NCBI GenBank assembly: GCA_016808115.1
Contig: JAEQBH010007372.1
Span: forward strand, 62,001-126,000
Source of the DNA: Tetrastigma voinierianum
Taxonomy: Eukaryota; Streptophyta; Magnoliopsida; Vitales; Vitaceae
Direction: 5' to 3'
DNA: 64,000 nt
Each line of letters starts with the position of its first letter. The first letter of the stretch is position 1. The notes under the pieces are model-generated. The model saw only the letters and a program-made list of their open reading frames with translations, was not told the origin of the DNA and searched no databases. The position numbers and the translations under genes are program-made. Shown here one piece after another: positions 22,980 through 34,289 of this stretch.

Positions 22980-24600
22980 GAATGCATCGCAGTAGAACTC
23001 AATACCATGGAAAATAACAAGAACAAGATTTTCAAGGCGGAACAACCGACCACGTAGGTGCTCGAACTAGAAATCAAGCGCCGTGCCATTCATACCCGCA
23101 TCATCCGCATACGCTACAGATGAGTTCGCTCTACCTCTGTAACAAGCTTGTTCAGACAAGAACGACTACCGCCAATCCAAGCAAACAATTTCACCAAATC
23201 GGCCACGCATAAATGCTTCTTAACATATCGTTCCAATGGATCACCCCATGAGAACCCGCTGCATTTGACTAACTTCCCCGGTGTTTGCGATAACATCAAA
23301 TACAACGGGGTCACTGAAGAAGCCCTAAGATTAAGTGCTATTCCCACTCACCGGATGTGAGCTGCTATCACAACCGGGCCAGCCACCGCACTCCATTACT
23401 ACAATGGAACGAGTCGGTACAAAGCTTCACCAAATTCTTTCCACCTTCAAGATTGCACAACTAGTGCAAGAAATCAACACATTTGGACAACTTGAAGGGA
23501 GAACTCATGTTTGATGGGACAAGTTCCATGAATTGCCATAAGTGTCCTCACCACCGACTAACCGTGATGGATGCAAGTCCACACCTTCTACAATGGTCCG
23601 AGAAATACAACCCGAACAATGATAGATGCCTCGTACTGGAGGATCATTGATGAAGAAAACCACGTAATCAGCGTAGATGCGGAGACATTGGAAGATGTCA
23701 GAACCAACACTAATCGCTGGCCTAGAGAGAAGGCTACACCGCGGAACACAAGTGAGTGGCACATACAATGAAGTCCTCAATATCCGTAAATCATGGCACG
23801 TTTAACTAAGCGCTGAATGACGCTAGGAACACTTAATGCCATACGCACTAAACCCCCGGGAACCGTGGTGAATTTTGTGGGGTCGCATAGTAGTGCGTGA
23901 TTGTCGGGCCAGAAACCCCTATCGCAGAGCAAGCCCGGCAGACGTATCGAGGTTTAACTGTAATCAATCACAAGAAGAAGGGACCAGATGGGGTAATAAT
24001 ACTTAATTTAATCGTGGACAAGGATGGCGTAACAATCGTAACTGCACAATCAAAACAACCAAGGGTATGGATGGAGGAACAATCGTAACAATACGCAATC
24101 GAACCGAGCTAATGAACCGCCCTAAAAGAAGTCGGATTTAGAGCAAGCTCTCAGCACAGATGTTAACTTCATTCGCGCTTATGAATGAAACCAAGGCAAC
24201 ATGCGCCAAAGAACAACCCAGCTAAACAATCAAGCAAAGACAACTAAGGAGTTTGAGGCACAAATGGCCAAATGGCGAGCCTACTACGTAAAGGCAACCT
24301 GGCTTTCGTCGAGCAATTCAGAGGTAAATCCAAGAAAGAGAGGGGAATGAAACACGTTAAAGCAGCCACACCAAGAAGGGAGATTTGGAATCACAAGTAC
24401 AACCCCGACCAGAGCAAGTAGGAGACCGAGGAGATCACACGCCAGACAAAGATGATGCACAAAGAACAAATACGGAGAAACAACAATAGAGACCCTAGCG
24501 GCGAAGGTCGCATACCGGTCCCTTACCCACAACGCCTCAAGAAACATAAACCGATAAGCAATTCACGGTTTATGGATGTTTTCAAAAGTCGCATATAAAC
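22980..24600 (+). pseudogene. Athila-like gag, element 2
   Basis: Frames at 23148-23360 read IQANNFTKSATHKCFLTY, then ENPLHLTNFPGVCDNIKYNG and VTEEALRLSAIP, the conserved Athila gag core (ANNFE, PH-HL-NF-EICDTIKYNGV-EEAIRLRLFP). KFFPP-KIAQL remnants follow at 23435-23465, then MQVHTFYNG at 23571 and a TMIDAS-W---DEEN segment. The C-terminal part up to 24600 is poorly readable. Broken by frameshifts but closer to consensus than element 1. Confidence 0.8.
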
Positions 24601-24689
24601 ATCCCATTTGCCGATGCCCCAGAGCAAATGCCCGCTTATAAAGTTCAGAAAGACATTTTGTCTCGAAGAGAAGATTAGCAGACTTTGAG

Positions 24690-25260
24690 ACGGTAAACTT
24701 AACCGAGGAATGCAGTGCCATCCTTCAGAGAAAGCTACCGCAGAAACTCAAAGACCCAGGCAGTTTCACTATCCCGTGCACAATTGGAAATGCTATTTTT
24801 GAAAGAGCGCTGTGTGATCTGGGTGCCAAGAGATTAATCTTATGCCCCTATCCATCTTTAAGCTGCCTGGGATTAGGAGAAGTCTGTCCGACCACATGTC
24901 ACTCTTCAAATTATGCATTTATCTTTGAAGCACCCGAGAGGGATAAATAGAAGATGTCTTAGTAAAGGTCGGATGTTTATCTTTCCCAGCCAGAGATTTC
25001 ATAGTTTTGCATACGAGGAAGATGAAATACCGATTATCTTGGAAGACCTTTTCTACAACCGGCGCAGCAATGATTGATGCAGAGGCGAACTGAAGCTAAG
25101 AGTACAAGAAGAAGAAGTGAAATTCAATGTCTTCGAAGCAGTACGACACCCAGCAGAAAGTGATACGTGCTTAATGGTTGATATAGTAGAGGCTATAGTG
25201 TCTAACCAAAGTGGTCTCACTGACCCTTTGGAGACTAGCCTAGTGGCGGATGCAAATGAG
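24690..25260 (+). pseudogene. Athila-like protease, element 2
   Basis: VNLTEECSAILQRKLPQK, LKDPGSFTIPCTIGNAIF and ERALCDLGA run in order from about 24696. The Asp of CDLGA (near 24815) is the active-site residue of this retropepsin family, where Leu/Ser-Gly-Ala follow the Asp. It continues INLMPLSIFK, then IDVQ-/ELKLRVQEEEV and FEAVRHPAESDTCLM. A one-base shift splits it after CDLGA. It would cut the Gag-Pol polyprotein. Confidence 0.8.
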
Positions 25261-25379
25261 AACCTGAGTAACGGTGCATGAACACGCGGCGGGATGGATT
25301 TCTTTGGGCACAATAGAAGCGAAATACCAATCGCCAGCATGTGGTTAAACAAATGCCCATCAATCGAGCAAGCACCCAA

Positions 25380-26250
25380 GATGGAAACAAAACCTACCTA
25401 GCCATTAATACACTGGGGTAGAATCTACGCAATTATTTCATCATCCCTAACTCAATGGAGGAGGAGAAGTTATCGAGAGTTCTTCGCATCACAAACAAGC
25501 ACTCTGATGGTCTCTAGTCACCTAAAAGGGATCCGCCCTTCTATGTGCATGCACCGTATTTTATTAGAAGATGGCCACAAGCCCTCAGTGGAAGCGCAGA
25601 GGAGGTGAATCCGACAATGAAGGAGGTAGTTCGGAAAGAAGTTCTAAATGGCTGATATCGCGATTTATCTATTTCGCATACGCACGGTAAGCCCCTGCTC
25701 GTAGTACCAGTGGGGATAACTGCTATCAAGATCGAAACAATATCTTAATGCCATCTAGAACAACAAAGGGACCGGTGGAGAATTTTGTATTGACTATAGA
25801 AAATCGAACAAAGGCCACTCCTAAAGATCACTTTCCTCTCGCCATTTCTAGATCGCATGCTCGATCGATTAGCCTGGAAAGTGAATATTATCGCTGATGA
25901 TGGTTCAAAGTTACAACTCTAAATAGCCATAGCGCCCGAAGATCGTGAGAAGACAACATTCATCACTTGCTCCCTATGGTACATTCGCTCCGACGGATGC
26001 CCTTGACTATAATGCCTGTACTTTTCGTAGATGCATGATGGCCATATTCTCCGACATGGTAAAAGACGATCAGATTTTCATGGACGATTTCAGAATGGGA
26101 AATTCATTGACACCGCTCAGTTAAATTGAGAACTGCATTTAAGATACACCAATTTAGTACTCAATTGGGAGAAGTGCCATTTCATGGTACAAGAGGGTAT
26201 TGTTCTCGACATCTGACAAGTAAGAGGGATAAAGGCAGATGGCGAAGATT
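25380..26250 (+). pseudogene. Athila-like reverse transcriptase, element 2
   Basis: Order from the start: EEEKLSRVLR (25452 on), MCMHRI-L-DGHKPS, EEVNPTMKEVVRKEV, CIDYRK-N-like and KATPKDHFPLAISR pieces, LDRLAWKV, an NQI-APED-EKTTF-CSLW remnant, MMAIFSDMV and finally IFMDDF at about 26074-26091, which is the catalytic YMDD-type box with both aspartates. Frameshifts separate most of these blocks. Confidence 0.8.
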
Positions 26251-26299
26251 GAAGCAATTGAGGTTACCTCCTTCTCGTGAAAGGATCCAAGTTTTCTAG

Positions 26300-26860
26300 G
26301 CTGCCGGATTTTATAGGCGGCTTATAAAAGATTTCTCACGCATTGCGTAAACCATTATCCAATTTGTTAGTCCAGGGGATCCCATTCGACTCGAATTTCA
26401 ATGCGCATACATGCTTACAATCGTATTGAAGAATGTTGATCTCGGGCCCTATTGTGGTAGTCTGCATTGGTCTTTCCATTTGAGCTAATGTGTGATGCGT
26501 TTATTATGCAATTGGGGCGCTGGGGCGTAAACTGGAGAAGATCTTTCGTGTGATCTACTACGCGCAGATCGTTGAACGATGCTCACCGAATTATGCCACT
26601 ACCGAGAAAGAGTCATTGCCATCGTTTTTGCTTTCGACAAATTCGTGCCATATTTAATTGGTAAATGAAGTCGCAGTATACCGATCATTCGCCATTAAGT
26701 ATTTGATGACCAAGAAAGATGCAAACCCCGATTGATTCGGTGGGTCCTCCTGTTACAAGAATTCGACGTGAGAAATAAAGTGATGTATGTAATCAAATTT
26801 AGTGGCGCATCATCTACTTCCATGCAATGGAAGGGGCCGTGAGATGATATTCAAAGGAAC
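26300..26860 (+). pseudogene. Athila-like RNase H, element 2
   Basis: Fragments match gypsy RNase H: FELMCDAF--QLG (about 26480-26520), TEKE---IVFAFDKFVPYLIGK (26605-26668), AIKYLMTKKDA-like (26690-26722) and LIRWVLLLQEFDV (about 26733-26771). Single-base changes break the frame between each block. Confidence 0.75.
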
Positions 26861-26959
26861 GATGAATTTCCGTGATGAGAAACTTCATATTGAGGATAAG
26901 AAGGCAATTCCTTGGTTCGGCAGATTATGTGGAACTATTTGGTGGCAAAGGTGATTCCA

Positions 26960-28060
26960 CCTGTAATTTTAACTATCGAAGAAAAAAAGGTTTTCGCGAC
27001 ACCTTACACTACTATCAAAGAGCCTATTCTCATGTGCACTCAGGTCGATCAGTGATATGAGATGTGTGCCCGAAGATGAAATGCATAGTATTTGAACCAT
27101 TGTCACACTCATCGCAGTGGTGGACACTTTGGTGACGTAAAACAAATGGGCCAAGGTTCTACAATCTGCTTTTATCGCCTTCATTTAAAGATGCTTCATT
27201 CATTTGTTTCCACTTGTGACAAGTGTCAACGAACGGGAACATCTCTAGAAAGGACGAGCCACCCATGCATCCTATCTTGAAGTGGAGTTGTTCGACCATG
27301 GGGAATCGATTTCTCATGGGACCATTCCCCGCATCGTATACAATTTGTACATCTGGTCGGGCACTGACTATGTTTCCAAGTGGGTAGAAGCGACTCACAC
27401 GCACGAATGATGCCAAGCCAGGCTCCACCTCGCGCTAAAGAATATCTTCAATGCTTTTGGAACTCCCCGAGCTTTGATCACGGATAATGGTACACATTTC
27501 TCGCAACAAGGTCATTGGATAAGGTTTTGCAAAGTATGGAGTACGCTATCAGCGACATCCTCGTATACCACCCACAATCAAATGGACAAGCAGGAGGTAT
27601 CCAACCGTGAATCAATGCACATTCTCGAAGACAAGAACAAATCCAGAAAGGATCGTCTAAAAGATGTGACGATGACCTCCTCGGGCATATCGCGCACCGC
27701 ATTTAAGACCCTTTCGTATGTCCCCTGCTCGGGCTCGTATGGTAGAAGCCATCTTCCAAAGGAATCGGAAAGCATCGAAGCATAATACCACAACTAAACA
27801 TGGACAGCATTAGCCGTGGGTGAAAAACGACTACTTCCAACTCGTTGAGCTTGATGAGTCTCGAACGAGATACGAGAACGCCCCGATTTACAAGGAAAAA
27901 GCACCAAGGCCCGGCACAAACACATCACTCGAAAAGAGTTCACACCCGACAACAAGTTCTTTATTCAATTCCCGCCAAAGCTCTTCCGAAATTGAAGTCT
28001 CGATGGTCGACTCATGCTGACCAAAGTCTTTCCCAATGGAGGAGTGTGGTTTCACACCCC
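26960..28060 (+). pseudogene. Athila-like integrase, element 2
   Basis: CHTHRSGGHFGDVK (about 27100-27138) and FVSTCDKCQRTG (27207-27242) are the HHCC zinc finger. Then come FLMGPFP (DDE core start), a VSKWVEA-T-TNDA piece and, at 27474-27500, LITDNGTHFS, which carries the second catalytic Asp. SNRESMHILE, GRSHLPKESES-like and KLRSRWST-like pieces continue to about 28060. Conserved but frameshifted. Confidence 0.8.
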
Positions 28061-28379
28061 AGAAAGCGGACATTCACGCGATTCAACGCTTGAAACCGTA
28101 CTATGGTGGCGGCGCCGTCGACAAGCAAGTCATTCCTCTAATACCGCTGTGGCAAAGATAATCATCACCACCGGGTTTGCGCTTCACTACATTGAGATCC
28201 GGTGATCGTCGAAGCTAACGACATTAAACATAGCGCTTGGGAGGCAACCCAAGTGTTCTAAATTCTGGACCCTAAGCGTGGTGCATGTGTCTTACAATGT
28301 TCAATGACCGGAATAAAGTTCGCACGTGGAGAGTTCTCGAAAAAGTGGGCTGCATAATGTATTGAAAATCTCATGAGAG

Positions 28380-28760
28380 ACCTTCTCTGTCACGTCGCGA
28401 CGTGGGATTCTCACGTCGCGACGTCATTTTTAGCACTTTCCGTCACGTCAGCGACGTGATTCACCGCCGCTGACGCGGACTTTTCACGCCGCTAATGCCA
28501 CTTATACACGTCGCGACGTCATATTGTAAGGCTCTCTGTCACGTCAGCGATCGGATCTTTCACGCCACGACGTCGCTTTTTACACGCCGCGACGCCATTT
28601 GGTCACCTCCTCTGTCACGTCGCGACGTGAGTCTCCACGTCGCGACGTCATTTTGATATGTCCTCTGCCACGTCGCGACGTTGCTTTACACGTCGCGACG
28701 TCGCCTAATCAAGCTCTCTGTCACGTCGCGACGTGGCCTCGCACGTCGCGACGTGAGACT
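28380..28760 (+). repeat. ACGTCGCGACGT palindrome cluster, element 2
   Basis: Nine exact copies of ACGTCGCGACGT (several as the 14-bp palindrome CACGTCGCGACGTG) and about ten variants fill 380 bp. They come in pairs, with spacers such as CTCTCTGT before one and CATTTT after the next, so a longer ~55-115-bp unit is visible. The cluster lies between integrase and the third ORF, as in element 1. Confidence 0.95.
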
Positions 28761-28799
28761 GGTTTTAAACCAGGAATAGGCCATTTTTTGGCCTTCATT

Positions 28800-30330
28800 C
28801 GCACAAACCTCTCCCCAAAACCCTAGCTCCTCTCGCCGCCGTGCTCGGACCTTCGCTCGTGGTTCTCACCTGGGCTGGGGACCTCCATCTGCTCAACCCA
28901 ATCGTAGTCACCCATTGTAGCTAAGGTTTTGGATCATAGTGGCCTTTCCCACCACCGTATCCGATTTAGCTCAGTACATTAGACTAGGGTTTATTTCAGT
29001 GTTTTCATTTAGTCGAGTCCTCGTAGGTCTCTCATTTCGGTTAACTAGGTTCTTTAGAGTTACTTTAAGAGTCATATTTTAAGTCGTGTTAAGTCTTAAG
29101 TAGCTTTTGAGCTCCTTAGCGTGTATTGCACATTGTGGGTGTTTGAAGTTTTGTCTCGACAGATGTCCGCAAAATGCAGAATGTTGCTTCGAGCCTGGGC
29201 CGTTGAGGCCCCGACTCCCGCTGGACGCTTCGCTTTGTAACCGAGCCGCGGATCGGTTTAGCATGAATTTGCAAAAACCGATCCTTCATTAAGGAGAGGG
29301 TTTCACCACCCCGAAGATTTTTTTTAGAAAACCATCGAGGCCAAGGTCAAGCGTGTTTGAGGCCAACCCTCGCCCAACCGCCATGAGCGTGGTTCGGAAT
29401 CTCCACGCCAACCCGCCTCCCACGCCCCTCAAAAGGCTCGGGAAAGCGGTGGTGTATTGGTCTACTGCCACGGAAACATCAATAGCTACTATGGCCTTCG
29501 AAGCATATCCCTTCGGGCTCCTTCGATCGCCACGAGCACCCCGACTATCATGAGGTCATTGTCCGGTGTTGACCAAAGGTCGTGGTGAGTGGCGATCAAT
29601 AAAGGTCACGCAAAGAATTTCTGCCAAGCATTTGGCCTACATTCCAAGGTGTGGCATCACTTATCACTTCGCGGCCTTATACCGACGACGAATGTGTGAG
29701 GTGATCAGCCCCGCCCTTGCTCAACTACGCCATCTTTACAAGATATGTCATTTGATAAGGTAAGCATCGAGGATGCCATCCCTCCAACCGGATGCGAAAG
29801 AACCCCGGGGGCACCCTTTCGATCTTCTGGGCCAGGTAAGCAAGCCCCAGGGTGCCCTCGACGACACGAGGCCCCGGCTTCATCCTATCAAGGCCATATC
29901 ACTGCTGGACACACCCGTGTCCCGCAACCCGAGGAGTCTACACTCCTGGGACACTTTGTGCCCCGACGAGGACGAAGCCCGATTACTCCAAGCTCGCTAT
30001 GGATTCCTCAGGACACCCAGGAGGACATCGTCGTCCGTTCCTACCTCCACCACCTCCACCCCAGCAGCCTCGGCCGCCCGTTCCTCCTAGCCCTTCACCA
30101 GATCTCGAGGACCCGGTGCCTCCCGACAGCCGCTTTGACGATTTTGGATGAGACCTCGTGAGCACCGAGTCCCCGCTATCGTGACACGGAGGCGCCCCGC
30201 GGCCGACATGCACACCGCTCGCCAATCGTGCCATCATCCTACAAAGAAGAACAGACCATAAAAAGCTCAGCCACAAGCAAATCCTAGCTTTTCCACCGCC
30301 CACCGCCACCACCACCAAGTAGTTGATTCA
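28800..30330 (+). pseudogene. third ORF, putative plant transposon protein, element 2
   Basis: After an AAACCCTAG leader (about 28818), frames at 29220-29480 read DASLCNRAADRFSMNLQKPI, GFHHPEDFF-KTIEAK, MSVVRNLHANPPPTPLKRL and AVVYWSTATETS. These align with the third ORF of element 1 (GFHHPDDFFRKTIAAKGW, MSVVREF). A proline-rich tail lies at 29745-30330. Multiple frameshifts. No catalytic motif is recognised; role unknown. Confidence 0.65.
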
Positions 30331-31710
30331 TGGGAGTCCCTTCCCTCTATATTTTGCTTTTACCGGGGACACTGATCTTTTTGTTCGGGGGTATTTTGTT
30401 CTGATATTATGTTTTGCTTATCATTGCTTATTTTCGTTGTTGTTTTAGTTTTAGTAGTTTATAGTATTGTTAGTTGTTCGTATTGGGGTGTGTTTTTGTT
30501 TTTAGTATTGCATGCGCTTGTAGGTAGTGTTAATATTTGTTTGAAGCCAGGTATTGCATTTTTGCTTATGATTTGATGAATCATTTGTTAAGTTGTTATT
30601 TGTTTCAGACATTTTTTTTTTTTTTTTTTTGCATATAGTGATAGTTGTACACATACAATAAGTAAGAAAATTGAGGATCATTTTGGATTGATTGCACTAT
30701 AGAAGTGTTCTGGTGGCATATAGTCGCGTTGATACTCCTGAATTAGGTCGAATATGAAGGGCGCTGAACCAATTCCTGCAGGCAAGACACCAATTCTCAA
30801 AGACCCTATCTATCACACACATTAGTGACTTGCGTAGTATGCATAGATTTAACAACCACTAAAGTTCAACCAACCTAGGGAGATTCAACCATTCAAGGAT
30901 AGACACCTAATGAAAAGAGGATCACATCAGCCTCAACCAAAAAGAGAAAATACAAAAACAATAGAAAAGAAAAGAGAAAAAGAAAAGAAAAGAAAAAATG
31001 ATAAAATAGGTATAAGTATAGGAATAAGCCGGGATCATCCAATCGGAACTTACGCCTCCGAGGGCCTATCGTGCCTAATGTCCCGAGCCAACCGGCCGGG
31101 TCATCGACTCCCACCGCCCGCTACATGGGGACAAGATGGATCGCTCACGCAACCTAGCCATTGAGTTTGGTTGAGTGTTCGGGGTGAAGTTTGAAGGGAA
31201 TTGAATGCCTGGTGCCCTTAACCAACTGGTGGGGAGTCACCAATGGAACCCCGCTACAGGGACACTTAACTAAAACTGCTTGGCACTAGGTTCTTTTCCT
31301 TTTTGCTTTTGTTATTGTGAAATTTCAGTTTTGCTTGTCATGCGAATAAATAGGTGCTGCTCGTATCCCTTGTTTAGTTCGCGCCTTCCCACAGGTAAGT
31401 TGAACTTAAGCTCAGTATCGAATTTAGGCATATTCCCTGGAGGCCATCCACCATGAGCACATGTGGGTTTTGGGGAATGGCCATCATCACCATGGAGTTG
31501 ATGCACTAGTCAAGCCACCTACTTCCAACCCGGTTAACAAAGTCAAGCATTCAGATGCCTTCATCAACATCGAAAGCAAAACATTGAGTATGCGACTAGT
31601 CCAAATTGATCCATTATTTTTCAGCATGAGCACACATTGTCTTAGTGTTAGTTGTATGGTGTCGAAAAGGCTGTGTCCTCGTCTTAGTCGGGCCGCTTGA
31701 GGACAAGCAA
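30331..31710 (+). other. element 2 3' untranslated region
   Basis: TG-rich leader-like DNA with a T run near 30611-30630 and an A/G-rich stretch at 30935-31020. No gene recognised; the small ORFs at 30910-31164 and 31461-31700 lie in this non-coding DNA. It matches the equivalent region of element 1 in part. Confidence 0.6.
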
Positions 31711-31730
31711 GAAAATTAAGTTTGGGGGTG
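31711..31730 (+). other. element 2 polypurine tract
   Basis: GAAAATTAAGTTTGGGGGTG directly precedes the TGATGAGTGC start of the 3' LTR. A purine tract of the AAGTTTGGGGGTG form at this spot is usual in Athila-type and related plant elements. Confidence 0.85.
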
Positions 31731-32950
31731 TGATGAGTGCTTAAAACACTCGATTACACTCGCGCCTCAGCATTTTCATGTTATTTGGCATTAGTTTATA
31801 TAGTTTGGCGTTAGATTCTTATTGCGTTTATTTTGAAATACGTGTCGATGAGGCGTTAACATCTTTCGAAGCTGGAGCAATAAGGAGTAGGCAAGGAAGC
31901 ACCACACGTCAAGCGAGCTGCCTCCACCGCCGCGACGTCACCAAGTCACGACGCGGAGGTCAACTATTACGTAAGTCAACGTTTCCACGTCACGCGACGC
32001 CCCCATCGCCGCTGACGCGCCCCCACGTCACACGCCATCACGTCAGCGACGTCACTTCAAAAATTCCTGATCTCATCATTAAATGCCAGGGGCTCGAATC
32101 GAGGGCACTAAGGACGCTAAGGGCCGTAGGACGGAATTGGAGAACCTGCAACACAGACTTCAAAGATTTCCTTGGATTTTTGTAATAGTTTTCCTTATTG
32201 TTTTCGATTATTTTACGTGATCGCATGAGATGTCCTTCATATTACATATATTATTTCTTTCCTCATGATGTTCCTAAACTTCTTTCTAGGTTACATCAAA
32301 CCCTCGGCCACGTACCATGGATTAGAAGTTAAATCTTTCATGTTAATCAATTGTTGTTAATTTATCACATCTCCATTTATAATTGTTGTTAATTATATGG
32401 ATAATATCTGGCCAATATTAACATACTTACAATCAAGATCCGAGACAGAGACAGAGGGTATTCGTGATCCGGGTAGAGTAGCCTTAGCCGATTCGGTAAT
32501 AGAGATATTCCGAACCCGAGGGTGGTTGGGTTGGAACATTACATTTCAACACTGAGTCGAGATAGAGATATACTGATTCTATTCACTGAATGTGCGAATA
32601 TACCTCGAGAGGATATCTGTAGGCAAGATCACCTCGTCATTGATATGTTATAAAACAATCTCAATAACAACATCTTTAGGAGAATAACGATCACTTATTG
32701 TGGAGATTTAACCCTGTGGCTCCTACATTATCAATTCACCAAAACCAATAGTTTAGTTACGCTAGTATCTAAATCAATCTTAGAATCATTTATTCGTATA
32801 TCATCTCGAGGAGGCGAACATCCTCGTAGTCAATTACCTTTCCCCTCGTGGATCGATCATCCGTATCGCAAGTACACTATATTACTTGGAGCTACGCGTG
32901 CACTTGCGCACTTAGGCATTCATTTTATACACCGCGTAATCGGCCTGTCA
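31731..32950 (+). repeat. element 2 3' LTR
   Basis: 1220 bp from TGATGAGTGCTTAAAACACTC to CGGCCTGTCA. It matches the 5' LTR at 21563-22746. CG-rich motifs (CGCCGCGACGTC, CACGTCACGCGACG, CACGTCAGCGACGTCAC) lie at 31926-32056. Next comes TTTAC, the right target duplication. The many small indels relative to the 5' LTR make dating by LTR divergence unreliable. Confidence 0.9.
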
Positions 32951-32955
32951 TTTAC
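32951..32955. repeat. target-site duplication of element 2, right copy
   Basis: TTTAC, identical to 21558-21562, directly after the CA end of the 3' LTR and directly before the resumed LTR of element 1. Confidence 0.75.
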
Positions 32956-33141
32956 TTTCAGACATTAGTAACTTTATACACAATACATACATCCAGATAA
33001 TATTTGAAAAGTAAATCTCTGTAGTCAACTCACCTATCCCCGAGGATCGATATCCGTACCATTGGTACACTGTATTACTTGGGGCGACGCGTGCACTTGC
33101 GCACATAGGCGTACATTTTACACACCACGTTTTCACCGTCA
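32956..33141 (+). repeat. element 1 3' LTR, distal part
   Basis: TTTCAGACATTAGTAACTTT onward matches 11282-11459 of the element 1 5' LTR, including CAATATTTGAAAAGTAAAT-like sequence, CTATCCCCGAG and the GCACATAGGCGTA end, and finishes CACCGTCA at 33141. It completes the LTR interrupted at 21562. Confidence 0.9.
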
Positions 33142-33935
33142 GTTTAATACCGAAATGGACTAACTCTTAGGCTAAGCACGGTCTGTGCGTGAGTAGCTGA
33201 GCTCACAACCAGTCACTGCCAGGCTCCGCGCCGAGGCCTCAGGGGCCGAATAGCCCGGAGCCGATTTGGACTCTAGGCCGCATGGCCCGGTGGTAGAGTA
33301 GCGTCGAGCTTGTCAAACTCAGCTACTAGTCACTGGCGTGCCTCAGCTGAATACCGGAAATGACCGACTTTAGGTCGTATGGCCTCGTGCGCAGTAGCTG
33401 AGCTCGTCAAACCAACCCACCGGGCTCCGGCGCCGAGGCCTTGCGGGCTAACAGCTTGAGCCGCATATGACTCTTAGGTCGCATGGCTCGCGCAGAGTAG
33501 CGTCGAGCTCGCTAAACCGGGAGCCGCCTGGCCCGAAGGCCGAGGCCTTATGGGTCAATAATGGAGTTGGACTGACTCTTAGGCCGCATGGCCCGTGGCA
33601 GCAGTAGCTGAGCTCTGGCCAAACCGAGCTACTTCAGGGCCCGGTGCCGAGGCCTTACGGCCGACAAATGAGCTGATCCGACCTTGGGCCGCATTTGCCT
33701 CGCAGAAAGGCCGAGCTCGCCAAACCGAGCCGATGGCCGCGCCGAGGCCTTGTAGGCCGAATAGCTTGAGCCGGATCGACTTAGGCCGCATGGCCTATGC
33801 GTAGTGCTGAGCTCATCAAACTAAGCTTACCGGGCTCCGCACGAGGCCCATAGCCGAATAGCCTCGAGCTGATCTCGACCTAGGGGTCGCATGGCTCGTG
33901 GTAGAGCAGTCGAGCCTCGGCCAAACCGAAAGGTT
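33142..33935 (-). repeat. ~100-bp tandem repeat array, part 2
   Basis: Eight units with the GAGCTC landmark near 33205, 33306, 33399, 33505, 33608, 33712, 33811 and 33912 (spacings 93-106 bp). Same unit as 9060-10316: GAGCTCGTCAAACC, GGGCTCCGG-GCCGAGGCC, GAATAGCCCGGAGCC and ACTCTTAGGCCGCATGGCC. It is the continuation of the 3' array of the Tat-like element beyond the Athila-like insertion. Confidence 0.85.
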
Positions 33936-34289
33936 GGGCGCGGCAAATTGCCTCGACTTTAATCTCTTGGAAATATGTGAGCGTCTTTAATGCTGGTTCA
34001 TGAAGAATTGGAAACGATTTTGCGCATTTTCGAGTGCCTTAGCCTTCTGGCAAATGGCGGCCCACAAGGGCGGAACCCATACTTGAGATCTCCGCCCTTC
34101 CGTGTGTAACCCAACCGCACAAATGAAGCTGCCGAGGCATGATCGTCTCGCCGAGGAGGATCCGCCCCGAGATTCGTCTCGCTTTGCTGGACCTCCGCCA
34201 GGAGTCAGGTTTTCCTGGCCTCCCTTTACTGAGTTATGTTATTCCCCATCTTCGTGCAGAATGCGCCCTGGAGAGGGATGTGTACATTT
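33936..34289 (-). other. Tat-like 3' non-coding DNA
   Basis: No gene recognised. It separates the tandem array from the CT-rich tract. Forward ORFs that cross it (34102-34605, 34139-34528) owe their length to the simple repeat and are not supported. Confidence 0.4.

Larger units (their letters stand above)
21563..32950 (+). mobile_element. Athila-like gypsy element 2, full-length
   Basis: A structurally complete 11.4-kb element with both LTRs, primer-binding site, gag, protease, RT, RNase H, integrase, palindrome cluster, third ORF, purine tract and flanking TTTAC duplications. It lies within the 3' LTR of element 1 and is therefore younger. It belongs to a related but distinct subfamily: its LTRs (21563 and 31731) share the TGATGAGTGC start with element 1 but differ internally. 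No frame is intact, so it is not autonomous as written. Confidence 0.85.
10317..33141 (+). mobile_element. Athila-like gypsy element 1 (hosts element 2)
   Basis: LTRs start TGATGAGTG at 10317 and 20506. The second LTR is split by element 2 (21563-32950) and ends at 33141. Between them lie, in Athila order, a degraded primer site, gag, protease, RT, RNase H, integrase, a palindrome cluster, a third ORF and a 3' UTR. Without element 2 it is about 11.4 kb. It lies within the ~100-bp tandem array of the Tat-like element; the flanks (GGCTT before, GTTTA after) do not give a clean target duplication. All reading frames are broken. Confidence 0.8.

Noticed and set aside
28380..28760. CRISPR-like array
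   Set aside because: Repeats are 12-14 bp palindromes with short, similar spacers, in a plant retroelement. No leader or cas genes.
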